Positions 20,938-30,057 of a DNA stretch of 32,902 nucleotides are shown here, in pieces (within the stretch, counting starts at the first letter, position 1; every line of letters starts with the position of its first letter). The notes beneath the pieces are model-generated. The model saw only the letters and a program-made list of their open reading frames with translations, was not told the origin of the DNA and ran no database searches. Source of the DNA: a virus; IMG/VR virus record IMGVR_UViG_3300048922_000179, positions 1 to 32,902 of that record, one strand, 5' to 3'. The position numbers and the translations under genes were made by a program.

Positions 20938-21426
20938 ATGGACCAGGAAATTGCCACTTTAAAACTCAATATCAACCAGTTGGCAGGGATAACCGGCGTA
21001 CACCGTCAGACGGTTGCCGCGAGACTGAAAAATGTCGAACCTGCTCCGGGCAGCAACAGCAAGTTAAAGCTCTATCTGGTGACCGACATTCTGACCGAAC
21101 TGATGATCCCTACCGTTTCGGCCAATATCGATGATATGCCCCCATCAGACAGGCTATCCCACTGGAAAGCAGAGAATGAGAGGCTGAAGTACGAACAGGA
21201 TACGGGGCAGTTAATACCCGCAGATGAAGTGGCGCGAGAATTCTCATTGATGGCGAAAGCCGTCGTCATGGTACTTGAAACCCTCCCGGATGTGCTCGAG
21301 CGCGACTGTGCTTTAACGCCTGCTGCGGTAGTTCGTGTGCAAAGCGTTATCGATGATCTGCGCGACCAGATGGCGGAGAGGGTGCAGTACGCTGAAAAAG
21401 AGGAGGAAGAGCCTGAGGAGGACTGA
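20938..21426 (+). CDS. Terminase small subunit (DUF1441/Nu1-like)
   Basis: 162 residues from the ATG at 20938 (MDQEIATLKLNINQLAG). Residues 8-35 form a winged helix with HRQTVAARL as recognition helix, as in lambda Nu1. The C-terminal half is helical and ends in a very acidic tail (EKEEEEPEED) likely to contact the large subunit. The start has a poor ribosome site; longer in-frame readings cross cos and are rejected. It recognises cosB. Its stop overlaps the large-subunit start (TGATGG). Confidence 0.82.
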   Translation: MDQEIATLKLNINQLAGITGVHRQTVAARLKNVEPAPGSNSKLKLYLVTDILTELMIPTVSANIDDMPPSDRLSHWKAENERLKYEQDTGQLIPADEVAREFSLMAKAVVMVLETLPDVLERDCALTPAAVVRVQSVIDDLRDQMAERVQYAEKEEEEPEED

Positions 21427-23528
21427 TGGCAAAGCGGGCATCCGCCAGGGACATCCGCCGCGATGTTTCCGGTATTTTACGAGCCCCGCGTCGTATGCCG
21501 GTGGCCGATGCGGTCAGTACTTATATGCGCGTGCCAATGGGGGCGGGAAACTCAGTTCCGTGGGATCCGGATCTGGCACCCTATGTGATTGAGCCGATGA
21601 ACTGCCTGGCATCGCGTGAATACGATGCGGTGGTGTTTGTGGGCCCGGCGCGAACGGGTAAAACCATCGGGCTGATTGACGGCTGGATTGTTTATAACAT
21701 TGTCTGCGATCCGGCAGATATGCTTGTAATTCAGGTATCTGAGGAAAAAGCGCGCGAGCATTCCAAAAAACGCCTGGACCGTACTTTTCGCTGTAGCCCT
21801 GAAGTTAAAACCCGGCTAAGCCCAAGACGTAACGATAACAACGTCTACGACCGTACATTCCGCGCCGGTAACTATCTGAAGCTGGGCTGGCCATCCGTCA
21901 ATATCATGTCGTCCTCGGACTATAAGAGTGTAGCGCTGACGGATTATGACCGCTTTCCGGAAGATATCGACGGGGAGGGGGATGCTTTTTCACTGGCATC
22001 GAAACGTACCACGACATTTATGTCCTCCGGGATGACGCTGGTTGAAAGCTCGCCCGGGAGGGATATCAGAGACACAAAATGGCGGCGCTCCACGCCCCAT
22101 GAAGCCCCTCCGACCACCGGAATTTTATCGCTCTATAACCGTGGTGACCGCCGTCGTCTTTACTGGCCATGCCCGCATTGCGGCGAATATTTCCAGCCGG
22201 AAATGGACAATATGACCGGATACCGCGACAGCAGCGATCCTGTGCTTGCCAGCGAAGCGGCGTTTCTTCAGTGCCCTGCCTGTAAAGGCAGGATAACGCC
22301 GGACATGAAGCGTGCGCTGAACATGAAATGTGTCTGGCTCCGGGACGGGCAAACCATCGACAGTAAAGGCCAGGTTAGCGGTGATGGCCGTCGTTCCCGT
22401 ATTGCCTCCTTCTGGATGGAAGGTCCGGCAGCTGCTTACCAGACCTGGGCGCAGCTTATTTATAAGTTCCTGACCGCCGAGCAGGAATATGAATCCACGC
22501 GTAGCGAAGAAACCCTGAAGACGGTGATCAACACCGATTTCGGCAGACCCTATTTGCCGCGGGCCAGCATGGAGCAGCGTAAAAGTGAATTGCTTGAGCA
22601 GCGTGCCGAAGACATCCCAAAACGTTCGGTACCGGACGGCGTGCAGTTTCTCACTGCGACTGTGGACGTGCAGGCCGGGCGCAACCGGCGCTTTGTTGTG
22701 CAGATTACGGGTTATGGAAGTATGGGTGAGCGCTGGATAGTTGACCGTTACAACATCCGGCATTCGCTGCGCTGCGACGGCAACGGGGAAAGCTTACAGG
22801 TGGATCCGGCGAGCTACCCAGAGGACTGGGATCTTTTACTCACCGACGTCTTTGATAAAACGTGGCCACTCGCAGCTGACCCGTCAAAGGGCATGCGGCT
22901 GATGTCGATGGCCGTGGACTCAGGGGGGGAAGATGGCGTGACGGATAATGCCTACAAATTCTGGCGCAGATGTCGCCGTGAGGGGCTGGGTAGGCGTATC
23001 TATCTCTTCAAGGGGGACAGCGTCAGGCGCAGCAAACTTATCCAGCGAACGTTTCCCGACAACACGGGCAGATCAACGCGCCGCGCACAGGCGACGGGTG
23101 ATGTGCCTCTTTATCTTCTCCAGACCGATGCCCTTAAAGACCGGGTGAATAATGCGCTGTGGCGTGATTCACCCGGCCCTGGCTATGTGCATTTCCCCGC
23201 CTGGCTGGGCAGCTGGTTCTATGACGAACTGACGTATGAGGAACGCTCGAATGAAGGGAAATGGAGTAAGCCTGGCCGGGGCGCAAACGAAGCATTTGAC
23301 CTGCTCGTTTATGCCGACGCGCTCGCCATCCTTAGTGGTTACGAAAAAATCAAATGGCCGTCAGCTCCTGAGTGGGCACGGCGGGAAACGTGGATCGAGG
23401 ACACGCAGACGGAAGCTGGCGAAATGCCATCCCCGCCGCCTGCGCCGAAATCTAAATCAAAACCAAAACGTGAGAAGCCCGTAACCGAGCAGGCTAATCC
23501 GTGGTCTTCGTCAGGAGGTTGGGTGTGA
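21426..23528 (+). CDS. terL: Terminase large subunit (GpA family)
   Basis: 700 residues, slightly longer than lambda gpA (641). The ATPase P-loop is VFVGPARTGKTIG (about residues 70-82). A zinc-like WPCPHCGEYFQPEM, paired with LQCPACKGRITP, lies in the middle, as in gpA. The nuclease half includes TATVDVQAGRNRRFVVQI, a typical acidic active-site strand. The last 50 residues are a Pro/Lys-rich tail. It cuts cosN and drives DNA packaging. It ends with GTGA overlapping the W-like start. Confidence 0.95.
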   Translation: MAKRASARDIRRDVSGILRAPRRMPVADAVSTYMRVPMGAGNSVPWDPDLAPYVIEPMNCLASREYDAVVFVGPARTGKTIGLIDGWIVYNIVCDPADMLVIQVSEEKAREHSKKRLDRTFRCSPEVKTRLSPRRNDNNVYDRTFRAGNYLKLGWPSVNIMSSSDYKSVALTDYDRFPEDIDGEGDAFSLASKRTTTFMSSGMTLVESSPGRDIRDTKWRRSTPHEAPPTTGILSLYNRGDRRRLYWPCPHCGEYFQPEMDNMTGYRDSSDPVLASEAAFLQCPACKGRITPDMKRALNMKCVWLRDGQTIDSKGQVSGDGRRSRIASFWMEGPAAAYQTWAQLIYKFLTAEQEYESTRSEETLKTVINTDFGRPYLPRASMEQRKSELLEQRAEDIPKRSVPDGVQFLTATVDVQAGRNRRFVVQITGYGSMGERWIVDRYNIRHSLRCDGNGESLQVDPASYPEDWDLLLTDVFDKTWPLAADPSKGMRLMSMAVDSGGEDGVTDNAYKFWRRCRREGLGRRIYLFKGDSVRRSKLIQRTFPDNTGRSTRRAQATGDVPLYLLQTDALKDRVNNALWRDSPGPGYVHFPAWLGSWFYDELTYEERSNEGKWSKPGRGANEAFDLLVYADALAILSGYEKIKWPSAPEWARRETWIEDTQTEAGEMPSPPPAPKSKSKPKREKPVTEQANPWSSSGGWV

Positions 23529-23740
23529 ATCCAGCAGATATTCAAAACATGATCGACCGCTACGCTGCAGCCGAGCTGTCTGTTCTGGAGGGGAAATCAA
23601 TCACTTTTAACGGGCAGCAGATGACGCTCGAAAATCTGTCGGAAATCAGAAAAGGCCGTCAGGAATGGGAGCGACGACTGGCAACGCTCAATAACAAACG
23701 CCGCGGGCGACCCGGCTACAGGCTGGCGAGGTTTGGATGA
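23525..23740 (+). CDS. gpW-like head-tail joining protein
   Basis: 71 residues from GTG at 23525, which overlaps the terminase stop; AGGAGG at 23513-23518 supports this start. The pattern (IDRYAAAELSVLEGKSITF, then LSEIRKGRQEWERRL) is the lambda gpW fold: two helices around a short hairpin. gpW closes the head after packaging and accepts gpFII. The gene is at the lambda position between A and B, and its stop overlaps the portal start (ATGA). Confidence 0.9.
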   Translation: MNPADIQNMIDRYAAAELSVLEGKSITFNGQQMTLENLSEIRKGRQEWERRLATLNNKRRGRPGYRLARFG

Positions 23741-25236
23741 GTTTTTTAGATGATGCGATTGGCCTGTTTTCACCGGGCTGGAAAGCCTCACGCCTGCGTG
23801 CCCGCGCGGTTATTAAGGCGTATGAGGCGGTAAAGCAAACGCGTACCCACAAAGCCCAGAAGGAAAATCGTTCAGCCGATCAGCTCAGCCAGATGGGGGC
23901 GGTTTCACTGAGGCAGCAGGCGCGCTGGCTGGACAACAACCACGATCTGGTGATTGGCGTTTTCGACAAGCTGGAAGAAAGGGTGGTGGGAGCGAAGGGC
24001 ATCATAGTTGAACCGCATCCGATGCTGAGTAACGGGAAGATCGCTAAAAAGCTGGCCACTGATATCCGCAGAAAGTGGGGCGAATGGTCCGTAAGACCCG
24101 ATGTTACAACCCAGTTTACCCGCCCCATGCTGGAGCGGCTGATGCTGAGAACGTGGCTCCGGGACGGTGAGGTATTTGCTCAGCTGGTTCGCGGTACCGG
24201 AAATGGTCTTCAGCCGGTTGCTGGCGTGCCGTTCTGGCTGGAAGCGCTGGAGCCGGACTTCGTGCCGATGAACAGCGATGCCGCCACCCAACTCAATCAG
24301 GGCGTTTTTGTCGATAACTGGGGGCGCCCGAAAAAATATCAGGTCTATAAAAGCCTGCCAGTATCCGGGCGTCAGTTCGATACCAAAGAGATAGATGCAG
24401 AAAACATGCTTCATCTCAAATTCACCCGACGCCTGCACCAGACCCGCGGAACGTCTCTTTTGTCAGGTGTTCTGATGCGTCTGAGCGCGCTGAAAGAGTA
24501 CGAGGACTCGGAGCTTACTGCTGCCAGAATTGCTGCGGCACTCGGCATGTATATCAAAAAAGGCGACGGACAGAGCTTCGATTCTGATTCCGGCAGCGAT
24601 GACCGAGAGCTGATGATTCAGCCCGGTATGCTCTACGACGAACTGCAGGCCGGGGAAGAAATCGGGATGATTAAATCCGATCGCCCGAACCCTAACCTCG
24701 AGTCGTTTCGTAACGGACAGCTGCGTGCCGTGTCCGCCGGAAGTCGCCTCAGCTTTTCCAGCACATCCAGAAACTACAACGGAACGTACAGTGCCCAGCG
24801 GCAGGAGCTTGTCGAGTCAACCGACGGATATCTGATTCTTCAGGACTGGTTCATCGGTTCAGTGACCCGGCCCATGTACCGGGCCTGGCTGAAGATGGCT
24901 ATTGCTGTCGGAGAAATCAAGCTGCCGAGAGGCATCGATATGGACTCGCTTTATAACGCGGTTTATTCGGGGCCCGTTATGCCGTGGATTGATCCCGTTA
25001 AAGAAGCGAATGCCTGGAAAACGCAGATCCGCGGCGGTGCTGCTACTGAATCCGACTGGATACGTGCCAGCGGTCGCAACCCGGATGATGTTAAGTCACG
25101 CCGTAAAGCGGAGGTTGACGAGAACCGAGAACAGGGCCTGGTGTTTGACACCGACCCCGCCAATGATAAAGGAGGCACTAGTGCCGAAGCCAAAGAACCG
25201 GGCGCGTCACCGTCCGAAAGCCAGCGTAAAAAGTAA
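23737..25236 (+). CDS. Portal protein (lambda gpB family)
   Basis: 499 residues. The N-terminal region (SRLRARAVIKAYEAVKQTR) and the conserved RQQARWLDNNHDLVIGVFDK, and later LHLKFTRRLHQTRGTSLLSG, are hallmarks of lambda-family portals. The protein forms the dodecameric vertex through which DNA passes. The C-terminal 40 residues are hydrophilic and poorly conserved in style. The last 56 bases also encode the start of the protease-capsid fusion in another frame. Confidence 0.93.
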   Translation: MSFLDDAIGLFSPGWKASRLRARAVIKAYEAVKQTRTHKAQKENRSADQLSQMGAVSLRQQARWLDNNHDLVIGVFDKLEERVVGAKGIIVEPHPMLSNGKIAKKLATDIRRKWGEWSVRPDVTTQFTRPMLERLMLRTWLRDGEVFAQLVRGTGNGLQPVAGVPFWLEALEPDFVPMNSDAATQLNQGVFVDNWGRPKKYQVYKSLPVSGRQFDTKEIDAENMLHLKFTRRLHQTRGTSLLSGVLMRLSALKEYEDSELTAARIAAALGMYIKKGDGQSFDSDSGSDDRELMIQPGMLYDELQAGEEIGMIKSDRPNPNLESFRNGQLRAVSAGSRLSFSSTSRNYNGTYSAQRQELVESTDGYLILQDWFIGSVTRPMYRAWLKMAIAVGEIKLPRGIDMDSLYNAVYSGPVMPWIDPVKEANAWKTQIRGGAATESDWIRASGRNPDDVKSRRKAEVDENREQGLVFDTDPANDKGGTSAEAKEPGASPSESQRKK

Positions 25237-27199
25237 TTCGTGGTTCCGCATGCAGTCCAGCAATATCAGCGAGGCCGACATTTTTATTTATGACGAAATC
25301 GGGTACTGGGGCGTAACGGCGAAACAGTTCGTCAATGATCTCCGGGCACTTGGAGACGTCACCCACATCAACCTTTATATCAACTCGCCCGGTGGTGATG
25401 TCTTCGACGGTATTGCTATCTATAACGCACTGAAGCACCACGGCGCGGCGATTACCGTGCATATCGACGGTCTGGCGGCCTCCATGGCCTCGGTGATTGC
25501 GATGGTAGGCAATCCGGTCATCATGCCTGAAAACACGATGATGATGATCCATAAGCCCTGGGGGTTTGCTGGTGGTGATGCGAGCGATATGCGCGACTAT
25601 GCGGATCTTCTCGACAAGGTTGAATCCGTTCTTATCCCGGCTTATGCGCAGAAAACCGGAAAATCCACCGAAGAAATTGCGGCAATGCTGGAGGACGAAA
25701 CCTGGATGAACGGCAGCGAGTGCCTTGAACTGGGTTTTGCCGACCAGGTGACACCATCCCTTCAGGCTATGGCCTGTATTCATTCAAAACGTATTGAGGA
25801 ATTTGAAAAAATGCCAAAAAGCATTCGCAACATGATCACCCCGCCGCGCAACACTACCCAGCGTGACCCGGTTATTACCCAGCCTCAGGCACCGCAGGCA
25901 AAAACAGACCCTGCACCACCGGATGAAAATGCGATCCGCGCGCAGGTGATGGCTGAGCAGAAAGCCCGTGTTAACGCTATCGGCGATCTCTTTGCCATGT
26001 TCGGCAATAAGCACATGGAACTGCAGAATCAGTGTGTGGCCGACCCTGATTGTTCCGTCGATAAGGCGAAAGATTTGCTGCTGGCAGAACTCGGTAAAAC
26101 GGCCACGCCGTCCAATAAAACCACCCAGCCGCATATTCATGCGGGCAACGGTAACTTCGTCGCGGATGGTATTCGCCAGGCACTGATGGCGCGTGCGGGA
26201 TTCGAAGGTCAGGAGCAGGATAACGTTTATAACGGTATGACGCTGCGCGAGTATGCGCGTATGGCCCTGACAGAAAAAGGTATTGGTGTGGCCAGCTACA
26301 ACCCGATGCAGATGGTTGGCCTGGCGCTGACCCACAGCACCTCTGACTTTGGCAACATTCTGCTCGATGTTGCGAACAAAGCGCTGATTCAGGGCTGGGA
26401 CGAGGCGCAGGAAACCTTTGAGCAGTGGACCAAAAAAGGCCAGCTGTCAGACTTCAAAACGGCGCATCGTGTCGGTATGGGTGGTTTTCCTTCTCTGCGA
26501 CAGGTTCGCGAAGGGGCTGAGTACAAGTACATCACTACCAGTGACAAAGGCGAAACTATCGCGCTTGCCACTTATGGTGAAATCTTCTCAGTAACTCGCC
26601 AGGCGATCATTAACGACGATCTGAACCAGCTTACCGACGTACCGATGAAGATGGGGCGCGCGGCGAAAGCAACGATTGGCGATCTGGTTTACGCCATCCT
26701 GACCAAAAACCCGAAACTCTCAGACGGAAAGGCGCTGTTCCATGCCGATCACAAGAACCTGAGCGCGGGCGCAATTTCTGTGGCCAGCCTGGACGAATCG
26801 CGCAAGCTGATGCGTCTGCAGAAGGAAGGGGAGCGAACCCTGAATATCCGTCCGGCCTACATGCTGGTGCCCGTCGCCCTGGAAACTCTGGCAAATCAGA
26901 CCATCAAGTCGGCCAGTGTTAAAGGTGCAGACATCAATGCCGGGATCGTTAACCCTATCCAGAACTTTGCAGAAGTCATTGCCGAACCACGCCTGGATGA
27001 AGCTGATGCGAAAGCCTGGTATCTGGCTGCCGCGAAGGGCACCGACACCATTGAGGTCGCTTATCTCAACGGCGTCGACACGCCGTACATCGATCAGCAG
27101 GAAGGCTTCACCACTGATGGTATCGCCACGAAAGTGCGTATTGATGCCGGTGTGGCGCCGCTGGACTATCGCGGCATGACCAAATCCTCTGGTCAGTAA
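25181..27199 (+). CDS. ClpP-like prohead protease fused to major capsid protein
   Basis: 672 residues from GTG at 25181 with AAAGGAGG upstream; the frame is open much further 5', but that part runs through portal-coding sequence. Residues 28-215 are a ClpP/S14-type protease: strand HINLYINSPGGDVFDG, nucleophile S101 in GLAASMAS, H124 in MIHKPWGF. Residues 225-360 are a scaffold-like charged linker (AEQKARVNAIGDLFAMFG). Residues 370-670 are a Mu gpT-like major capsid domain (HRVGMGGFPSLRQVREGAEY, AWYLAAAKGTDTIEVAYLNG). Protease, scaffold and capsid are separate genes in lambda and Mu. The fusion must be cut during prohead maturation. Confidence 0.9.
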   Translation: MPKPKNRARHRPKASVKSNSWFRMQSSNISEADIFIYDEIGYWGVTAKQFVNDLRALGDVTHINLYINSPGGDVFDGIAIYNALKHHGAAITVHIDGLAASMASVIAMVGNPVIMPENTMMMIHKPWGFAGGDASDMRDYADLLDKVESVLIPAYAQKTGKSTEEIAAMLEDETWMNGSECLELGFADQVTPSLQAMACIHSKRIEEFEKMPKSIRNMITPPRNTTQRDPVITQPQAPQAKTDPAPPDENAIRAQVMAEQKARVNAIGDLFAMFGNKHMELQNQCVADPDCSVDKAKDLLLAELGKTATPSNKTTQPHIHAGNGNFVADGIRQALMARAGFEGQEQDNVYNGMTLREYARMALTEKGIGVASYNPMQMVGLALTHSTSDFGNILLDVANKALIQGWDEAQETFEQWTKKGQLSDFKTAHRVGMGGFPSLRQVREGAEYKYITTSDKGETIALATYGEIFSVTRQAIINDDLNQLTDVPMKMGRAAKATIGDLVYAILTKNPKLSDGKALFHADHKNLSAGAISVASLDESRKLMRLQKEGERTLNIRPAYMLVPVALETLANQTIKSASVKGADINAGIVNPIQNFAEVIAEPRLDEADAKAWYLAAAKGTDTIEVAYLNGVDTPYIDQQEGFTTDGIATKVRIDAGVAPLDYRGMTKSSGQ

Positions 27200-27221
27200 A
27201 AAACAGTCCTGACAAACAGAC

Positions 27222-27240
27222 GCCCGTAAGGGCTTTTTTT
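27222..27240 (+). terminator. Weak terminator or attenuator after the capsid gene
   Basis: GCCC (27222-27225), loop GTAA, GGGC (27230-27233), then seven T. A second small hairpin (GCCCC/GGGGC, about 27254-27267) precedes the next ribosome site. Together they could set the ratio of capsid to later transcripts. Confidence 0.55.
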
Positions 27241-27281
27241 ATACCTGAAACCGGCCCCGCAAGGGGCTGAATGGAGAAGTT

Positions 27282-27608
27282 ATGGCTAAGAACTATGCGC
27301 AGGACGGGAAAACGATCCCTCTGGTAAACAGTGGTGCAACCGATGTTCACAGCGGCGACCCGGTTGTTGTTGGAAAACTTATCGCGGTGGCAATTACCGA
27401 TATCCCGGCTGGCGATACCGGGGACGGTTTTACTGAGGGTGTTTTCCTCCTGCCAAAAGTATCCGCAGATGCGGTTACTGCAGGGGCGCAGGTGTATCTG
27501 AAGGACGGCAAAATCACGATCGAAGAAACGGACGCCGTTGCCGCGGGCATCGCCTGGGAAGATGCAGGGGCAAACACCACCGTTGTTGAAGTTAAGATCA
27601 ATGCCTAA
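27282..27608 (+). CDS. DUF2190 capsid cement/decoration protein
   Basis: 108 residues. The pattern AKNYAQDGKTIPLVN, SGDPVVVGKLIAVA, VFLLPK and GAQVYLKDGKIT is that of DUF2190, beta-rich trimeric decoration proteins that stabilise the capsid. It stands in the position of lambda D but after the capsid gene. GGAG lies upstream of the ATG. Its stop overlaps the next start region. Confidence 0.82.
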   Translation: MAKNYAQDGKTIPLVNSGATDVHSGDPVVVGKLIAVAITDIPAGDTGDGFTEGVFLLPKVSADAVTAGAQVYLKDGKITIEETDAVAAGIAWEDAGANTTVVEVKINA

Positions 27609-27876
27609 CCCCTTTGACCGGATGGCGGCGCGCATGGACGCGGCCACCATAAAAAAGATGGGAAAGTCAGCGATCATCAATGGCAGCAGCTATGACGTTG
27701 TTCCCGCCGAGCAGCTCGAGGAAATGGGGCCATTGTCGGGAACAGGTACTTCGCTGGTGGTTTTCTCTGAGCTTTACCAGCCACGCCGAAAGGACAGTGT
27801 CGACTACGACGGTAAGAACCTTACCGTTACCCGCTATGACATGTTCAACGGAAAACCCCGCATCCATCTCGAATGA
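27601..27876 (+). CDS. gpFII-like head-tail connector
   Basis: 91 residues from the ATG at 27601, overlapping the cement gene by eight bases. The start MPNPFDRMAARMDAATIKKM and the C-terminal strands (LVVFSELYQPRRKDSV, YDMFNGKPRIHLE) match the FII-type connectors found in Gifsy-2-like and lambdoid phages, often annotated ATP-binding by old transfer. It should join gpW on the head to the tail tube. A longer in-frame reading upstream is rejected because it lies wholly within the cement gene. Confidence 0.78.
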   Translation: MPNPFDRMAARMDAATIKKMGKSAIINGSSYDVVPAEQLEEMGPLSGTGTSLVVFSELYQPRRKDSVDYDGKNLTVTRYDMFNGKPRIHLE

Positions 27877-27885
27877 GGAGGCGCT

Positions 27886-28464
27886 ATGTCTGTAAAAGGA
27901 CTGGAAAGGGCTATTCAGAACCTGAACAGCCTCAGCCGGTTAATCGTTCCTGAGGCAACCGCAAAAGCACTTAACCGGGTGGCCAGCAGAACGATAAGCC
28001 AGGGGAGCAAAGCTGTAGCGAAAGAAGCAACAGTTGATGATAACCGGAAAAAGGGGCTTCCGGTTCGTCTGGTCCGCCAGCGTTCCCGTCTGCGCAAGGC
28101 CCGTCACGATCGCCCGGTCGCGTCGATAAAAATCAACCGCGGTAATCTTCCTGCGATAAAGCTCGGCACGGCACGCGTCCGGCTCTCGCGTAAAAAAGGG
28201 GCCAGAAACGGAGCGGGCAGCGTCCTTAAAATCGGGCCCTATACCTTTCGTAACGCTTTTATCCAACAGCTTGCGAACGGGCGCTGGCAGGTCATGCGGC
28301 GCGTAGGTCAGGCCCGTTATCCGATTGATGTGGTCAAAGTTCCTCTTGAGACACCGCTCACCGTGGCCTTCACCGCTATTTCAAAGCGCCTTATTGAAAG
28401 CGATATGCCCAAAGAACTTTCCGCAGCCCTGAAAAACCAACTGAGGATCCACCTGAAGCGATGA
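27886..28464 (+). CDS. Minor tail protein Z-like (tail completion)
   Basis: 192 residues, exactly the lambda gpZ length. GAGGAGG precedes the ATG. The protein is very basic, with TAKALNRVASRTISQGSK, LPVRLVRQRSRLRKAR and PIDVVKVPLETPL typical of gpZ. It acts late in tail assembly, making the connector able to take DNA. The stop overlaps the U start (ATGA). Confidence 0.87.
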   Translation: MSVKGLERAIQNLNSLSRLIVPEATAKALNRVASRTISQGSKAVAKEATVDDNRKKGLPVRLVRQRSRLRKARHDRPVASIKINRGNLPAIKLGTARVRLSRKKGARNGAGSVLKIGPYTFRNAFIQQLANGRWQVMRRVGQARYPIDVVKVPLETPLTVAFTAISKRLIESDMPKELSAALKNQLRIHLKR

Positions 28465-28862
28465 ACAGACACAGCGCAATTCGTGCAGCCATTCTGGCAA
28501 AACTTAAAGCCGAGATCACCGACACGGTAACCTGGTTTGACGGGCACCCTGTTTTTCTTGAAGAGCAGGATCTCCCTGCCGTGGCTGTATACCTTTCTGA
28601 CGCGGAGTACACCGGCGATTCGCTTGACGAAGATTCGTGGCAGGCGGTTGTTCACATTGAGGTATTTCTTAAAGCCTCCAGCCCCGACAGCGCGCTTGAT
28701 TCCTGGATGGAAGAGAAAGTGTATCCGGCAATGGCCTTCATCCCGGGTCTGACCGAACTGGTCGAGACGTTCAACCCGCAGGGTTATGACTATCAGCGGG
28801 ATGATGAAATGGCCACCTGGGGTTCAGTCGACTTCACGTACTTAATCACCTATTCAATTTAA
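28461..28862 (+). CDS. Tail terminator gpU-like
   Basis: 133 residues (lambda gpU 131). The opening RHSAIRAAILAKLKAEIT and the middle DLPAVAVYLSDAEYTG are diagnostic of gpU. It caps the growing tail tube as a hexamer and fixes its length. It lies between Z and V as in lambda. Confidence 0.9.
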   Translation: MNRHSAIRAAILAKLKAEITDTVTWFDGHPVFLEEQDLPAVAVYLSDAEYTGDSLDEDSWQAVVHIEVFLKASSPDSALDSWMEEKVYPAMAFIPGLTELVETFNPQGYDYQRDDEMATWGSVDFTYLITYSI

Positions 28863-28871
28863 GAGGTACTT

Positions 28872-29615
28872 ATGCCTACTCCAAACCCGCTGGCCCCCGT
28901 GAAAGGTGCCGGTACCACACTCTGGCTTTACACCGGAACGGGCAACGCTTTCGCTAACCCACTCTCGGATATCGACTGGAACCGCCTTGCGAAAATTAAA
29001 GAGCTGACGCCGGGCGAAATGACCGCCGAATCGTATGACGACACTTACCTCGACGACGAGGATGCCGACTGGAACGCGACGGCCCAGGGGGCAAAATCTG
29101 CTGGCGATACCTCGTTCACCCTCGCCTGGAAGCCGGGCGAAGAAGGGCAAAAAGACCTTGTCGCATGGTTTATTGATGGCTCAGTACGCTATTACAAAAT
29201 CAAATACCCGAACGGTACCGTCGACGTTTTCCGCGGCTGGTGCAGCAGCCTGGGTAAAGCCATTCCGGCAAAAGAGGTCATTACCCGTACAGCGAAAATC
29301 ACCAATACCGGCAAGCCGGAACTGGCAGAAGAAAGCGGGACCCCGAATATCCCCGTGACCGGCGTTACGCTCGATAAAGCCACGGCAAGCGTGGTCGCGG
29401 GCGCAACCACAACGCTCAATGTGACGGTTAACCCTGCCAGTGCCTCAGATACCTCGTTCCGCGTGGCAACCTCCGACGGGGCAAAAGCAACGGTCACCGT
29501 TAGCGGCAACGCGATCACCGTCACCGGCGTGGCGGCAGGCACCGCTGACGTTATTGTTATGACCAGCGATGGTAATTTCGTAGCGGTCTGCAAAGTCACC
29601 GTAACTGCAGCGTAA
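28872..29615 (+). CDS. Major tail tube protein gpV-like with Ig-like (BIG2) domain
   Basis: 247 residues, the lambda gpV length (246). Residues 1-155 form the tube domain ([38 protein letters not shown]). Residues 160-247 are a bacterial Ig-like fold of the BIG2 type ([35 protein letters not shown]), displayed on the tail surface and probably used for weak binding to cell surfaces. AGAGG precedes the ATG. Confidence 0.93.
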   Translation: MPTPNPLAPVKGAGTTLWLYTGTGNAFANPLSDIDWNRLAKIKELTPGEMTAESYDDTYLDDEDADWNATAQGAKSAGDTSFTLAWKPGEEGQKDLVAWFIDGSVRYYKIKYPNGTVDVFRGWCSSLGKAIPAKEVITRTAKITNTGKPELAEESGTPNIPVTGVTLDKATASVVAGATTTLNVTVNPASASDTSFRVATSDGAKATVTVSGNAITVTGVAAGTADVIVMTSDGNFVAVCKVTVTAA

Positions 29616-29625
29616 GGAAGGACGC

Positions 29626-30057
29626 ATGTTTCTGAAAAAAGAGAAGTTCACCTGGCAAACAGAATCCCTGACCATCTTCGAGCTGTCGGCGCTGCAGCGT
29701 ATTGAGTACATCACGTTTATGGCCGCAGAGGAAAAGGCCGTCAGCGCTGACAGCGACGGCATCAGCGATCAGGAAATGACGGCCAGGCTGATTGGCTCAA
29801 ATATTCGCTGCGGTGCGCGTTTGATCGCGATGTCTTTGTGGCATAACGATCCGGCTGGCACGGATGTGGAAACGCTTTATCAGCAGGTGCTTAGCGGCTG
29901 GCCGCCGGAGGCGATCGGTAAAGCAGAAATGGAAATAAAGCTGCTCTCCGGCATGCTCGTTCCGGTTGAGGATGACAATCCTGCCGATCCGGATGCCTCA
30001 GCGGAGGCCGAAAGCGCAGAACCCGTTACGGCGGAAAAGCCCTTGCCAGCGAGCTGA
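29626..30057 (+). CDS. Tail assembly protein G
   Basis: 143 residues (lambda gpG 140). AAGGAAGG precedes the ATG. The protein starts MFLKKEKFTWQTESLTIFEL and is helical with an acidic Ala/Glu-rich tail, as in lambda. It acts as a tail-assembly chaperone with GT around the tape measure protein. A -1 slip near its 3' end (30033-30039) continues into the T frame. Confidence 0.9.
   Translation: MFLKKEKFTWQTESLTIFELSALQRIEYITFMAAEEKAVSADSDGISDQEMTARLIGSNIRCGARLIAMSLWHNDPAGTDVETLYQQVLSGWPPEAIGKAEMEIKLLSGMLVPVEDDNPADPDASAEAESAEPVTAEKPLPAS

Noticed and set aside
20652-21134. 160-codon plus-strand ORF across cos
   Set aside because: It would span the packaging cut and overlaps the small terminase in another frame; low-complexity and without ribosome site.
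24902-25180. N-terminal extension of the protease-capsid ORF
   Set aside because: These codons lie inside the portal gene in another frame and show no protein pattern; AAAGGAGG before GTG 25181 marks the real start.
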